DNA of 64,000 nucleotides from Pedobacter petrophilus (GCF_009674725.1 NZ_WKKH01000019.1:1-64000), one strand, 5' to 3'; shown: positions 28,487 to 38,095, numbered from the stretch's first letter. A program made the numbers and translations. Notes: generated by a model not told the origin, from the sequence alone.

Positions 28487-28507
28487 TTAGATAAATAGTT
28501 TATCTAA
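28487..28507 (+). promoter_or_regulatory. 21-base palindrome just before the GMC oxidoreductase start
   Basis: TTAGATAAA-TAG-TTTATCTAA has perfect 9-base arms with a 3-base centre. It ends 9 bases before the ATG at 28517, so it is either an operator or an mRNA hairpin that would cover the ribosome-binding region. Confidence 0.5.
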
Positions 28508-28516
28508 CCAATACAA

Positions 28517-30253
28517 ATGAGTGAATTTCAGATTAAAAAATCGCCAACTGTTTATGACGTGATTATCGTTGGTTCTGGTGCAGGTGGCGGTATGAGTGCT
28601 TACGTTTTAGCGAATGCCGGACAAAAAGTTTTAATGCTCGAAGCTGGTCAGTATTTTGATCCGAGAATAGATGCACATCAATTAAAATGGCCATGGGAAT
28701 CTCCGCGACGCGGGGCATCAACTACCAGGCCTTTCGGCGACTTTGATGCTTCTTACGGTGGCTGGGAACTGGAAGGTGAGCCTTATACTACAAAAGACAA
28801 AACTGAATTTGAGTGGTTCAGGTCACGCATGTTAGGGGGTCGCACCAATCACTGGGGAAGAATCTCCCTCAGGATGGGTCCGCTTGATTTTCAAGCCAAA
28901 GATGGTTTAACTGATGACTGGCCGATTACCTACGATGAAGTAAAGCCTTTTTATGATAAAGTTGACCGCATGATCGGCATCTATGGCACCAAAGAGGGTT
29001 TGCCAAACGAACCAGACGGCATTTTCATGAAACCGCCTAAACCACGTTTAACGGAACTGTTTATCAAAAAGGGTGCTGATAAAGCTGGTGTAAAAGTAAT
29101 TCCCGGCAGGGGTTCTGTACTAACTGAACCATTACCAAATAATACAGATCGGGCACCTTGCTTTTACTGTGGTCAATGTGGTAGAAGCTGTAAAATTTAC
29201 GGTGATTTCTCCTCATCATCCTGCCTCGTGATTCCTGCAGTAAAGACAGGAAACTTAACCGTAATTACCGATGCAATGGTCCGTGAAGTCATTACAGATA
29301 AAGATGGAACCGCCAAAGGTGTATCTTACGTAAACCGGAAAAATTTGCAGGAATATCAGGTAAATGGCAAAATCATTATTTTAGGTGCCAGTGCCTGCGA
29401 ATCTGCAAGGATTCTTTTAAACTCGAAATCTTCATCACATCCCAATGGCTTAGCCAATAGCAGTGGCATTGTTGGTAAATATCTTCATGATTCAACCGGT
29501 GTAAGTGTTTCTGGTTTCCTTCCTCAGTTAATGGATCGGAAGCGTTATAACGAAGATGGGCTGGGGAGTGTTCACATTTATTCCCCATGGTGGCTGGATA
29601 ATAAAAAACTTAACTTCCCCCGGGGATACCACATTGAATATTGGGGTGGAATGGGAATGCCAGCCTATGGTTTTGGCGCTGGTGTACCAGAAATGAATGG
29701 AATGGTGCCAGGCAGAGACGGTAAAATGAAAGAAGCTGGAGGATATGGAAAATCATTAAAGGATGATTATCGCCGTTTTTATGGTACTACTGTAGGTATG
29801 GCTGGCCGGGGAACCGCAATTGCCCGCGAAGATAATTATTGTGAAATTGATCCAAATACGGTTGATAAATACGGTATTCCGGTTTTAAGATTCCATTACA
29901 AATGGGCAAAAGAAGAAATTTTGCAGGCCAAACACATGCAGGATACTTTTCTCACAATGATGAAAGAAATGGGTGGTGTGGTAACTTCCAAAATTCAGGG
30001 ACCAGAAACGAATTATGGATTGCTCCCTCCGGGAAAAATTATCCATGAAGTAGGTACAATCCGCATGGGCGATGATCCAAAAAAATCTGCATTAAATAAA
30101 TATTGTCAGGCACACGATTGCAAAAATCTTTTCGTGGTTGATGCAGGGCCATTTGTTCAACAAGGTGATAAAAACGCAACGTGGACAATTCTTGCGCTCT
30201 CCATGCGTACCGCAGAATACATTTTAGCGCAAAAGAAAAAACATAACATTTAA
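28517..30253 (+). CDS. GMC family oxidoreductase with Cys cluster
   Basis: 578-residue FAD enzyme of the glucose-methanol-choline family. The FAD motif GSGAGGG is at residues 19-25, LGGRTNHWGR near 106, and the C-terminal segment VDAGPFVQQGDKNATWT holds the active-site His-poor, Asn-containing strand. C215, C218, C221 and C225 (CFYCGQCGRSC) form a cluster like the iron-sulfur site of FAD-dependent glucose and glucoside 3-dehydrogenases. There is no signal peptide; export may depend on the Tat signal of its partner, encoded 11 bases downstream. Likely oxidises a sugar or sugar derivative; the exact substrate is not determinable. Confidence 0.87.
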   Translation: MSEFQIKKSPTVYDVIIVGSGAGGGMSAYVLANAGQKVLMLEAGQYFDPRIDAHQLKWPWESPRRGASTTRPFGDFDASYGGWELEGEPYTTKDKTEFEWFRSRMLGGRTNHWGRISLRMGPLDFQAKDGLTDDWPITYDEVKPFYDKVDRMIGIYGTKEGLPNEPDGIFMKPPKPRLTELFIKKGADKAGVKVIPGRGSVLTEPLPNNTDRAPCFYCGQCGRSCKIYGDFSSSSCLVIPAVKTGNLTVITDAMVREVITDKDGTAKGVSYVNRKNLQEYQVNGKIIILGASACESARILLNSKSSSHPNGLANSSGIVGKYLHDSTGVSVSGFLPQLMDRKRYNEDGLGSVHIYSPWWLDNKKLNFPRGYHIEYWGGMGMPAYGFGAGVPEMNGMVPGRDGKMKEAGGYGKSLKDDYRRFYGTTVGMAGRGTAIAREDNYCEIDPNTVDKYGIPVLRFHYKWAKEEILQAKHMQDTFLTMMKEMGGVVTSKIQGPETNYGLLPPGKIIHEVGTIRMGDDPKKSALNKYCQAHDCKNLFVVDAGPFVQQGDKNATWTILALSMRTAEYILAQKKKHNI

Positions 30254-30264
30254 AGAATTACAAC

Positions 30265-30903
30265 ATGAACAGACGTGATTCCATAAAAGCATTAGGCCTT
30301 ACGGCCATTAGTACGGCCGTAATATTAGATGCCTGCAAGCAACCAGAAACTAAAACATCAGATGTTGTTGTACCGAAAGAAGAACCCGCATCAGAAGCCG
30401 GAAGAGAACAGTGGGAAATTGATCGGAATAAAAAACTGAAAGCAGAAACGTTTTTTGATAAACATGAAATGGCTACGATTACAGTTCTTGCGGATATTAT
30501 CATTCCAAAAGATAATGTTTCAGGAAGTGCATCGGACGCCAAAGTACCCGAATTTATTGAGTTTATTGTTAAAGACATACCAGAACATAAAACCCCCATG
30601 CGAGGTGGCTTAAAATGGCTGGACGTTTACTGCTTTAATAAATTTGGTAAATCATTTATAGATGCTTCATCAAATCAGCAAATTTCTATAATTGACGAAA
30701 TTGCTTACCCTAAAAAAGCGAAGCCGGAAGTTCAGGCAGGCGTTACTTTTTTCAATAGGATGCGAAGCCTGACGGCTTCAGGATTCTACACTACTGAGAT
30801 TGGTGTTAAAGATATCGGTTATGCCGGAAATGCACCAAACCAGTGGACAGGTGTTCCAGATGATGTATTGAAGCAATATGGCATGCAAAACGTGAAAGTT
30901 TAA
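30265..30903 (+). CDS. Gluconate 2-dehydrogenase subunit 3 family protein
   Basis: 212-residue small subunit of a membrane-associated sugar dehydrogenase. The N-terminus has a Tat-like twin-Arg start (MNRRDSIKALGL) followed by a lipobox (ILDAC), so it is probably exported folded and lipid-anchored. The Gluconate_2-dh3 core has FFDKHEMATITVLADIIIP and a conserved TFFNRMR-type helix. It follows the GMC gene by 11 bases and very likely forms a complex with it, carrying it through the Tat system. No cytochrome c gene follows, so the electron acceptor is encoded elsewhere. Confidence 0.88.
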   Translation: MNRRDSIKALGLTAISTAVILDACKQPETKTSDVVVPKEEPASEAGREQWEIDRNKKLKAETFFDKHEMATITVLADIIIPKDNVSGSASDAKVPEFIEFIVKDIPEHKTPMRGGLKWLDVYCFNKFGKSFIDASSNQQISIIDEIAYPKKAKPEVQAGVTFFNRMRSLTASGFYTTEIGVKDIGYAGNAPNQWTGVPDDVLKQYGMQNVKV

Positions 30904-30915
30904 TTTCATAAATCG

Positions 30916-30993
30916 TCATTTCGAGATACGAAGCAATCCTAAAACTATCGCTATAATATGAGCTTATTAAGATTGCTTCGTGCCTCGCAATGA
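30916..30993. repeat. Dispersed inverted repeat between convergent genes
   Basis: TCATTTCGAGATACGAAGC…(30916-30938) and GATTGCTTCGTGCCTCGC…(30971-30993) pair at 20 of 23 positions around a 32-base loop. From memory, very similar elements (CATTGCGAGGCACGAAGCAATC type, abridged) are common in Bacteroidota genomes. It may act as a terminator for both flanking genes. Confidence 0.7.
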
Positions 30994-31003
30994 AATTTTC
31001 AGG

Positions 31004-33976
31004 CTATTCCACAATCAGAATCAGCCCCTTCCCTTTTTGCACAGGAATAGATTTTCCTGCAGGATAATTTCCTTCTTGTTGAAACTGATCAATAGCAGGT
31101 GCAATAATTTTCACCTGAGCAGCATCCAAACCCAATTTAGCCCAATCAATGGTTAAGTCAATTTTAATATCGGTCGCTGCCCAGCTTGCCAAAGCAATCA
31201 TTGTTTTACCTTTTTGTTTGTAAACAGTCGCTAAAACACTTGGATTATTCGTTTTAACGGGACAGTTTTCGCTCCAGTAACCAATCAGTTCAGAGCCTTT
31301 TATTCCAAAATTATCCCATGCCTTCCAAAGTGGCTTTGGATCACTTTTATCAGACCAGCCTAACCTGCTGGTCATTCCATAAATCATCCCACGCCATGGA
31401 TTTCCATCATCCTGCAACATTTCTCCTATTAAACCAAAGGGAATACCGCTCACTTCACTAAGATAGAAATCCGGATTATTTTTCTCGTAATCAAAATATT
31501 CGCCGAACCATAACCTGTTTAGATAAGGGAAATGCTCCATATACAAAATGGCACTGTTGTTAAATCCGTCATTTTTATTAAACTGATTTGCTGAGTGTAA
31601 ATCGATAATTCCCGGATGATTATTTTGCGTTAAAACACGTTTAATGCGTTTCATCGTAACCCGATCAAAAGCAACATCATCCAGATAAACACCATCAATC
31701 CCTACGTTATTAACCAGCCAGTTCATTCCTTCAACATAATAGTTATGCCAGCGGTTCATGCCACTATTCACAATTGCTGCATCTTTAATTTCGGGAACAA
31801 ACCATGCTGCAATATAATTAGAATCCAGATGCTCCTGTAACCAGCTAAAGCCACCACCCTTCCCCGGAGAATATACCTCAGTGCCTAAACTTCTCAAGGC
31901 CGGCCACTCATATGCATGATTAGAAAGCTCCCGGACGGTGTTATAAATCTTAACCTTTAGTCCTTTCGTATGCGCCTCATCAACATAATTTTTCATCTTT
32001 TTCCATTCAATAAAAGGATAATTAATCCAAGGGTTAATTGGCGTGGCGTGATGAATGTTCACAACGGTTGCACCAGTAGCCTTAATAGAATCCAGGCTTC
32101 CATATTTATGATAGAAACGATTATCCCATTGGAAATCGGTATCAAGCAAGTGAAATGGCGTAATGAGCAAATTAAAATTATAATAAAGTACCTCGCCTTT
32201 TTTCATGCTCCTTGCGCCCGTAAAACTATCCGCCAGCATAGAACTGCCTTTTACATTCACCTGAATTCCGCCTTTGTTATCATTTCCCCACGATTTTGGC
32301 AAGACTAATGGTTTCTGGAGGTAAAAATTAGTATTCAACGGGCGAACATAATTCTCATCCCTTAGATTGAAGTATAAGCCTGCATTTACGTTCCCGATCC
32401 ATACCGCATCCTGATTTTTATTGGCAACATCCCATTTCCACTTTACCGTATCTGGTCTGATCCCTCCTTTTTCACCCAGCCCCATCAGGTATTTTGTAGA
32501 AGATTTTTCAAATGGAATATGAAAATCAACATTGCTAAATTCCACATCCTTCAAAGCCGTAACCTTCACCACGTAATGCACATAGCCGTCAAATTCTAAC
32601 GTACCATCTACATCCATTGTAAGGTTTTGTGAGGTATTGGTTACTTTCCATTTCACCGTTCCGGCTTCTTTGCTTGTAATCTGTAAATTACCAGGAATAA
32701 ATTTCTCTTGCGTTTTGGGTGTATCGTAAAAATGAAAATGAATGGGTTCGTATAAAAGGTTATTGGGTTTATCGCTATAACCAGTCATTTCCGTATTAAA
32801 AAAAGTTTGGATTTGTTTTGGAAAACCGTCTGCGTTAATTTCAAATTTTCGTCCCAGAAGCGAGATTACATTTCCGTCAACGGTAAGCGGAGTATAGGGT
32901 GCAATAACTGTATTCGCCTGCGCCAGGTTAGAATTTAACCAGGTCAGGCGGGTTTGTTTATTTGGCGTTCCAACACCGGCATCGGCCAAAACCTCGTTAC
33001 CAACGGTAATTTTTGCATTAATTACTTTAGATTCTCCATTGGCTTTTACAGTAAATTTCCCAGCATAAATACCTGCTGTTGTATTTTTAGGGATGTTAAC
33101 GGTGATCCACATCGGCTGAATCTTTCCTGAAGCAACGTTTACCGTTTCAACCAAAGGCTTGTTATCGTAAGTTGTACCATTGATATTTAAACAGTTGATA
33201 TATTTTGAAGGAATTACTTTTCCTGTTGAGGTTTTTAAATCGCCGAAACTCACTTCTACGTGCTGCAAATCTTTTAAAGCAAAAACACCTAACTGAAATG
33301 TATAATTTTCTCCCCTATTAGCAACGCCAGAAAATATCTTCGAAGCACCTTTCTGTATCCAAAGGTAAGGCAGATCATGCTGCATCTTAATAGGATACAT
33401 TCTATCCTCGGGGAAGATAATAAACGAGTGGCCCGCATATTTGGCTTTTATCGCATTGGTTTCCGCTTTGGTAGCGATGACTTCCATTGGATAGAAAGAA
33501 TTAAAAGCATCTATAGACTGGATTTCGGAAACGGTTGAATTTACTTTAACCTGTTTTGCTTTTGATAGCCAATTTTGGTCAACATGGTTTGGTTGTAAGT
33601 AAACGCCTTTAGGATAGCTACTCCTACCCTCGTTTTTGTAAGGAAGAAAGTAGACATAATATTTTCCAGCCCCGGAAGACGGCTCAAAATAGAGATCAGC
33701 GCTTTCTCTTGAAAACTTATCTAATCCAAAAACAGCAATAAGTTTACCGTTCACGTCCTGGATAATGATTCCTTTAGACGATGGATTTTCATCTCTCCTG
33801 CGCCAGATGATCTTCGCATGCGCAATCTTGCCAGTGCCGGCAAACTGAAGTATAACCCGATGATTTCCCAATGAATCAGGGTTCCAGGCATTGTTGCCAT
33901 TGGTATATCTTGGGGTTTGGGCCAGAAGCGTTAGCTGGCAAAATAGACAACATAATAAAATTAGCCTGAATTTCAT
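31004..33976 (-). CDS. Secreted glycoside-hydrolase-like protein (DUF6067 type)
   Basis: 990 residues with a signal peptide (cleavage after LLAQ, residue 20). The N-terminal half has beta-sandwich-like stretches. The C-terminal half looks like a TIM-barrel hydrolase: VVNIHHATPINPWINYPF, then GVYLDDVAFDR near residues 762-772 with an Asp pair as candidate catalytic residues, IDLHSANQFN and YMEHFPYLNRLWFGEYFD. It resembles the DUF6067/glycoside-hydrolase-domain proteins frequent in Bacteroidota. Probably periplasmic or surface, acting on an oligosaccharide; the substrate is unknown. No SusC/SusD pair is next to it, so it is not in an obvious polysaccharide locus. Confidence 0.75.
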   Translation of the reverse strand: MKFRLILLCCLFCQLTLLAQTPRYTNGNNAWNPDSLGNHRVILQFAGTGKIAHAKIIWRRRDENPSSKGIIIQDVNGKLIAVFGLDKFSRESADLYFEPSSGAGKYYVYFLPYKNEGRSSYPKGVYLQPNHVDQNWLSKAKQVKVNSTVSEIQSIDAFNSFYPMEVIATKAETNAIKAKYAGHSFIIFPEDRMYPIKMQHDLPYLWIQKGASKIFSGVANRGENYTFQLGVFALKDLQHVEVSFGDLKTSTGKVIPSKYINCLNINGTTYDNKPLVETVNVASGKIQPMWITVNIPKNTTAGIYAGKFTVKANGESKVINAKITVGNEVLADAGVGTPNKQTRLTWLNSNLAQANTVIAPYTPLTVDGNVISLLGRKFEINADGFPKQIQTFFNTEMTGYSDKPNNLLYEPIHFHFYDTPKTQEKFIPGNLQITSKEAGTVKWKVTNTSQNLTMDVDGTLEFDGYVHYVVKVTALKDVEFSNVDFHIPFEKSSTKYLMGLGEKGGIRPDTVKWKWDVANKNQDAVWIGNVNAGLYFNLRDENYVRPLNTNFYLQKPLVLPKSWGNDNKGGIQVNVKGSSMLADSFTGARSMKKGEVLYYNFNLLITPFHLLDTDFQWDNRFYHKYGSLDSIKATGATVVNIHHATPINPWINYPFIEWKKMKNYVDEAHTKGLKVKIYNTVRELSNHAYEWPALRSLGTEVYSPGKGGGFSWLQEHLDSNYIAAWFVPEIKDAAIVNSGMNRWHNYYVEGMNWLVNNVGIDGVYLDDVAFDRVTMKRIKRVLTQNNHPGIIDLHSANQFNKNDGFNNSAILYMEHFPYLNRLWFGEYFDYEKNNPDFYLSEVSGIPFGLIGEMLQDDGNPWRGMIYGMTSRLGWSDKSDPKPLWKAWDNFGIKGSELIGYWSENCPVKTNNPSVLATVYKQKGKTMIALASWAATDIKIDLTIDWAKLGLDAAQVKIIAPAIDQFQQEGNYPAGKSIPVQKGKGLILIVE

Positions 33977-34277
33977 TTCACATTTGTTTGAAGCTAATTT
34001 ATAGATACCGGATTGAATTTCTGCTATTTTATAAAAAAAGGAATTCGAATTGGTTTATGCCTTCATAAATTGTGAATTTAAAATCGATAAGCCGTCACCT
34101 TAATTTTTTCTACATAAAATTTCAAATCAAATGTCACCGAAGATCCTGATTCGAATGTTCGCGGTTACCGATGGAATCAAAATGAAAACATTGATCGAAA
34201 AGAGAACTTACACAAAGCTTGATCGCAGGAAAAAAACTTAACAAGAAATAGGAATAAAACCGGAAAATCAGAGGCAC
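33977..34277. other. Gene-free gap
   Basis: AT-rich upstream region of the glycoside-hydrolase-like gene and downstream region of rplQ. The only open frames are antisense or out-of-frame shadows. I see no clear promoter or repeat here; the rplQ terminator lies at its right edge. Confidence 0.5.
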
Positions 34278-34313
34278 AAAAAAAGTCCGGCTCTTTCGAA
34301 CAGGACTTTTTTT
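34278..34313 (-). terminator. Terminator of the S10-spc-alpha cluster
   Basis: On the minus strand AAAAAGTCC…GGACTTTTTTT encloses a GTTC-GAAA-GAGC inner stem with a GNRA-type loop, 20 bases after rplQ. A long T-run follows. Confidence 0.88.
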
Positions 34314-34332
34314 AATCTTAAGGTGAATGAAA

Positions 34333-34866
34333 CTATTCTCCTTTTGGTTCTTCTGTAGCAGGAGCTTCTTCAGCAGCAGGCGCTTCAGTTGCAGCTTTTT
34401 CGGCAGTTTCAGCTTTCGCATCATCAGCTTTAGGAGCAGCAGCTTTACTTCTACCACGACGAGTAGTTTTCTTCTCTTCTTTTGCTTCTACATCTTTACC
34501 GTAAACTTCGTTATAATCTACCAATTCAATTAAAGCCATCTCAGCATTATCACCAGGACGGTTGTTTAATTTAATGATACGAGTGTAACCACCTGGACGA
34601 GTTGCAACTTTCTCAGCAATTTCGCGGAATAAAATAGTTACTACTTCTTTATCTTGTAAATAAGCAAATACTGTACGACGGGAGTGAGTAGTATCATTTT
34701 TTGATTTAGTGATAATAGGCTCAACATAAGTACGTAAAGCTTTTGCTTTAGCTAAAGTTGTTGTAATTCTTTTGTGCAAAATAAGTGATGAAGCCATGTT
34801 AGCTAACATCGCCTTTCTGTGGCTTGCGGTTCTACCTAAGTGGTTTACTTTTTTACCGTGTCTCAT
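34333..34866 (-). CDS. rplQ: 50S ribosomal protein L17
   Basis: Large-subunit protein near the tunnel exit. The core is standard ([20 protein letters not shown], then [25 protein letters not shown], described as landmarks at residues 1-20 and about 92-116). From about residue 126 to 177 it carries a 52-residue Ala/Glu/Lys-rich low-complexity tail, absent from the 127-residue E. coli protein. It is the last gene of the cluster, after rpoA, with a terminator behind it. The 134-base gap to rpoA contains distant AGTGTATA/TATACACT arms (34880-34924). Confidence 0.97.
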   Translation of the reverse strand: MRHGKKVNHLGRTASHRKAMLANMASSLILHKRITTTLAKAKALRTYVEPIITKSKNDTTHSRRTVFAYLQDKEVVTILFREIAEKVATRPGGYTRIIKLNNRPGDNAEMALIELVDYNEVYGKDVEAKEEKKTTRRGRSKAAAPKADDAKAETAEKAATEAPAAEEAPATEEPKGE

Positions 34867-35000
34867 TGTTTTTTAATTGAGTGTATACCGTCTCTTTGCA
34901 ATTAAGCTGAGGGAATTATACACTGTGAAAAATTATTTATTTTAGTTAAGCCTTTAGAAAGGATGACTTACGACTCCAGACTAAAGATTCAGGACTAATC

Positions 35001-35993
35001 TTACTCTTCGTCTAATTTAAATTTAGACAGGTTCATACCGAATGATAAACCTTTTGATTTTACTAATTCTTGAATTTCTGTTAATGATTTTTTACCAAAG
35101 TTTCTGAACTTTAACATATCAGCTACATCGTAAGAAACCAAATCAGCTAAAGTGCGGATATCGGCAGCTTTTAAGCAGTTTAATGCTCTAACTGAAAGAT
35201 CCATATCCACTAATTCAGTTTTAAGGATTTTACGCATATGCAAAATTTCCTCATCAACTTCTTTAGTTTCTTCTTTAGCTTGAGATTCTAATACTAAATT
35301 CTCATCAGAGAATAACATAAAGTGTTGGATAAGAATCTTAGCCGCTTCTTTTAATGCTTCTTCAGGATGAATTGAACCGTCAGTAGAGATATCTAAAACC
35401 AATTTTTCATAATCCGTTTTTTGTTCAACACGAAAGTTTTCAATCGTGTATTTTACATTTTTCATTGGAGTATAAATCGAATCTATTGCAATAACACCTA
35501 CAACAGCATCAGCAACTTTATTTTCTTCAGCAGGTACATAACCACGTCCTTTATTGATGGTCAATTCCACCTCCAAAGTAACAGATTTATCCATATTGCA
35601 AATTACATGCTCAGGGTTTAAAACTGTAAAGTTATTAGAGAATTTAGTAATATCACCAGCTTTAAACTGATCCTGACCATTAACGATGATGAAAACTTTT
35701 TCAGAATCACCTGAATCACCTGTTTTCTTAAAACGAACTTGTTTTAAGTTTAAGATAATATCAGTTAAATCTTCTACAACACCTTTCATGGTAGAAAACT
35801 CATGAGAAACACCTGAAAAACGAATAGTAGTAATAGCATAACCTTCTAATGAAGAAAGTAAAATTCTTCTTAAGGCATTACCAATTGTTACACCGAAACC
35901 GGGCTCTAAAGGACGAAATTCAAATGTGCCATCGAAATCGGTTGATTTCTGCATGATCACTTTGTCTGGTTTCTGAAATGCTAAAATTGCCAT
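35001..35993 (-). CDS. rpoA: RNA polymerase subunit alpha
   Basis: 330-residue alpha subunit: an N-terminal dimerisation and assembly domain ([20 protein letters not shown] near residue 25-45), a linker near 230-250, and a C-terminal domain with helix-hairpin-helix segments ([34 protein letters not shown]). Length is normal. It lies between rpsD and rplQ as in most bacteria. An intrinsic terminator-like hairpin in the rpsD-rpoA gap suggests that rpoA expression is set below that of the upstream ribosomal genes, or from another start. Confidence 0.98.
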   Translation of the reverse strand: MAILAFQKPDKVIMQKSTDFDGTFEFRPLEPGFGVTIGNALRRILLSSLEGYAITTIRFSGVSHEFSTMKGVVEDLTDIILNLKQVRFKKTGDSGDSEKVFIIVNGQDQFKAGDITKFSNNFTVLNPEHVICNMDKSVTLEVELTINKGRGYVPAEENKVADAVVGVIAIDSIYTPMKNVKYTIENFRVEQKTDYEKLVLDISTDGSIHPEEALKEAAKILIQHFMLFSDENLVLESQAKEETKEVDEEILHMRKILKTELVDMDLSVRALNCLKAADIRTLADLVSYDVADMLKFRNFGKKSLTEIQELVKSKGLSFGMNLSKFKLDEE

Positions 35994-36039
35994 TTATAAT
36001 TTTTTAAATTCGTTATTGAATATATAGTAACAAGAAAAA

Positions 36040-36068
36040 AGTTAATTACCCTTTTGAGGTAATTAACT
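36040..36068 (-). terminator. Intrinsic terminator or attenuator between rpsD and rpoA
   Basis: A perfect 11-base stem AGTTAATTACC/GGTAATTAACT with a 7-base loop. On the minus strand it is followed at once by TTTTTTC, the layout of an intrinsic terminator, yet it sits inside a conserved operon, 10 bases after rpsD. Confidence 0.75.
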
Positions 36069-36078
36069 ATCTTATTTA

Positions 36079-36687
36079 TTACTTTGAGTATAACTCGATG
36101 ATTAAGTTTTCCTTAATGTTTTCAGGAATCTCATCACGTTGTGGGTAGGTTAAGAATTTACCGGTTAATTCACCAGCATTCCACTCTAACCAGGCAAATT
36201 TATTAATTGTTCTGCCTGCAACTGAGTTACTAATTGATTCTAAAGATTTCGATTTTTCACGAACAGCAACCACATCACCAGCTTTTAACTGATATGAAGG
36301 GATATTTACAACTTCACCATTCACGGTAACGTGTTTATGGCTAACTAACTGGCGTGCACCAGAACGGGTTGTTGAAATACCTAAACGGTAAACTGTATTA
36401 TCTAAACGCGCTTCTAATAACTGAAGTAAGTTATCACCGGTAATACCAGCACGTGAAGATGCTTTTTTAAACAAGTTACTGAACTGTTTTTCTAATACAC
36501 CATAAGTGTATTTTACTTTTTGTTTCTCCATTAACTGGATAGCATATTCAGATTGTTTTCCTCTTCTTTTTGATGAGCCATGTTGCCCAGGAGGATAATT
36601 TTTTCTGTCTAACACCTTATCAGGACCGAAAATTGGTTCTCTGAATTTACGGGCGATTTTTGATTTGGGGCCTGTATATCTTGCCAT
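36079..36687 (-). CDS. rpsD: 30S ribosomal protein S4
   Basis: 202-residue primary 16S rRNA-binding protein and, in many bacteria, an autogenous regulator of its operon. Landmarks: [27 protein letters not shown], and the S4 RNA-binding domain [20 protein letters not shown] with [14 protein letters not shown]. It lacks zinc-binding Cys near the N-terminus, so it is the metal-free form. Located between rpsK and rpoA as usual. Confidence 0.98.
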   Translation of the reverse strand: MARYTGPKSKIARKFREPIFGPDKVLDRKNYPPGQHGSSKRRGKQSEYAIQLMEKQKVKYTYGVLEKQFSNLFKKASSRAGITGDNLLQLLEARLDNTVYRLGISTTRSGARQLVSHKHVTVNGEVVNIPSYQLKAGDVVAVREKSKSLESISNSVAGRTINKFAWLEWNAGELTGKFLTYPQRDEIPENIKENLIIELYSK

Positions 36688-36749
36688 TCTTTTTTCTGTT
36701 TTAAAGTATCATTCGGCCTGTAACCGAAGATTCTTAGCTTTAAAATTAA

Positions 36750-37139
36750 TTAAACTCTTCTCTTTTTAGGAGGACGACATCCGTTGTGAGGAAGTGGAGT
36801 GATATCTTTAATAGACATTACTTCGATCCCTGCTACTTGCAAAGTTCTGATTGCAGATTCACGACCTGAACCCGGACCTTTTACAAATACTTCAACTTTA
36901 CGTAAACCTAAATCAAATGCAACTTTACCGCAATCTGAAGCTGCTTGACCAGCTGCATACGGCGTGTTCTTTTTAGAACCTTTAAAGCCCATTTTACCAG
37001 CAGAAGACCATGAAATGGTTTGTCCGCCGTTGTTTGTTAAGGTAACGATAATGTTGTTGAAGGTAGCATTGATATGTGCCTGACCAACAGACTCAATTAC
37101 AACGATACGTTTTTTTGTTACTTTTTTACTCTTAGCCAT
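36750..37139 (-). CDS. rpsK: 30S ribosomal protein S11
   Basis: 129-residue small-subunit platform protein. Landmarks: [34 protein letters not shown], and the C-terminal [18 protein letters not shown]. Normal length and position between rpsM and rpsD. A 100-base gap separates it from rpsM and holds one of the imperfect word-repeat hairpins (37155-37231). Confidence 0.98.
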   Translation of the reverse strand: MAKSKKVTKKRIVVIESVGQAHINATFNNIIVTLTNNGGQTISWSSAGKMGFKGSKKNTPYAAGQAASDCGKVAFDLGLRKVEVFVKGPGSGRESAIRTLQVAGIEVMSIKDITPLPHNGCRPPKKRRV

Positions 37140-37154
37140 GTTTTATATTACTAT

Positions 37155-37231
37155 AATGAAAGAATGTTTGAGTGTTGAATGAGAGAATGTATAAACATTC
37201 AATAATCCAGTCATGCTATCATTCGATCATT
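37155..37231. repeat. Word-repeat hairpin, rpsM-rpsK gap
   Basis: A left arm of GAATG-type words (37155-37190) and a right arm that reads as their inverse (37195-37231) pair loosely, at roughly two thirds of positions, around a tight GAATGT-ATAA-ACATTC core. It belongs to the same class as the elements at 40742, 50976 and 61553, but is the most diverged. Confidence 0.6.
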
Positions 37232-37239
37232 AATTTTTT

Positions 37240-37617
37240 CTACTTAGTAGCTTTTTTCTTGTTAGCAACTGTTTTTCTCTTACCCTTACGAGTACGTGAG
37301 TTGTTTTTAGTACGCTGACCACGAGAAGGTAAACCTTTTCTGTGACGTAAACCGCGGTAACAACCAATATCCATTAAACGTTTGATGTTTAACTGAACCT
37401 CTGAACGTAAAGCACCTTCTACTTTAATTTCATCGTTAATCATTGTACGGATCGCTGATAACTCATCATCAGACCAGTCTTGTACTTTTTTGTTTAAGTC
37501 GATACCTGCAGTAGTTAAAATACGTTGTGCAGTAGTTCTTCCTATTCCGTAGATATAAGTTAAACCAATCTCTCCTCTTTTGTTTCTTGGTAAGTCAATA
37601 CCTGAAATCCTTGCCAT
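37240..37617 (-). CDS. rpsM: 30S ribosomal protein S13
   Basis: 125-residue protein of the small-subunit head that contacts the P-site tRNA and L5. Landmarks: [25 protein letters not shown] at the N-terminus (H2TH fold) and [21 protein letters not shown] basic C-terminal tail contacts tRNA. Normal length and position after rpmJ. Confidence 0.98.
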   Translation of the reverse strand: MARISGIDLPRNKRGEIGLTYIYGIGRTTAQRILTTAGIDLNKKVQDWSDDELSAIRTMINDEIKVEGALRSEVQLNIKRLMDIGCYRGLRHRKGLPSRGQRTKNNSRTRKGKRKTVANKKKATK

Positions 37618-37687
37618 ATTTGTTTATGTTTTTACGTAATTCCGAACGGCGGGCCACCGTTGTGCGGATCATTACAATATTTTAAAA

Positions 37688-37804
37688 TTACCCTTGACGT
37701 TGCTTGTATTTAGGATTTTTCTTGTTGATAACGTAAAGTTTACCTTTACGGCGAATAATCTTGCAATCAGCGCTACGTTTTTTAATTGATGATCTAACTT
37801 TCAT
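37688..37804 (-). CDS. rpmJ: 50S ribosomal protein L36, zinc-free form
   Basis: A 38-residue gene that is easily missed because of its size. Translation begins [19 protein letters not shown] and ends NPKYKQRQG. Only one Cys (residue 14) is present and the four-ligand Cys/His zinc site is missing, so this is the C-minus paralogue type. It starts one base after the infA stop and lies before rpsM, the standard place. Confidence 0.95.
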   Translation of the reverse strand: MKVRSSIKKRSADCKIIRRKGKLYVINKKNPKYKQRQG

Positions 37805-37805
37805 T

Positions 37806-38024
37806 TTATTTATATCTATAAGTGATGCGTCCCTTTGTTAAATCATAAGGAGACATCTCTAATTTTACTTTGTCGCCAGGAAGGATTTTGATGTAGTGCA
37901 TCCTCATCTTACCTGAAATGTGGGCAATAATCTCATGTCCGTTTTCAAGTTCTACCCGGAACATTGCATTAGACAATGCTTCTCTGATTACTCCGTCTTG
38001 TTCAATTGAGGCTTGTTTAGCCAT
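37806..38024 (-). CDS. infA: Translation initiation factor IF-1
   Basis: 72-residue S1/OB-fold protein that occupies the ribosomal A site during initiation. Landmarks: [39 protein letters not shown], and [12 protein letters not shown]. Normal length. It has 71 bases upstream, with a TAnnTTTGC element at 38069, so it may start an internal transcript infA-rpmJ-rpsM and onward. Confidence 0.98.
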   Translation of the reverse strand: MAKQASIEQDGVIREALSNAMFRVELENGHEIIAHISGKMRMHYIKILPGDKVKLEMSPYDLTKGRITYRYK

Positions 38025-38068
38025 ATTTTGTTGATTGTTACTTAATTAGCTGCTTCTAAACAGGGTTG

Positions 38069-38076
38069 CAAAATTA
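38069..38076 (-). promoter_or_regulatory. Possible internal promoter before infA
   Basis: Minus-strand TAATTTTG followed by C, a perfect TAnnTTTG -7 element, 45 bases before the infA ATG. No TTG is seen at -33, only AT-rich DNA. Confidence 0.45.
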
Positions 38077-38095
38077 AATAAAAAATTTTAATTAT

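Noticed and set aside
34134-34457. 107-residue minus-strand frame at the rplQ end
   Set aside because: It overlaps the L17 tail in another frame and spans the terminator; Leu/Lys-rich shadow of the repetitive tail.
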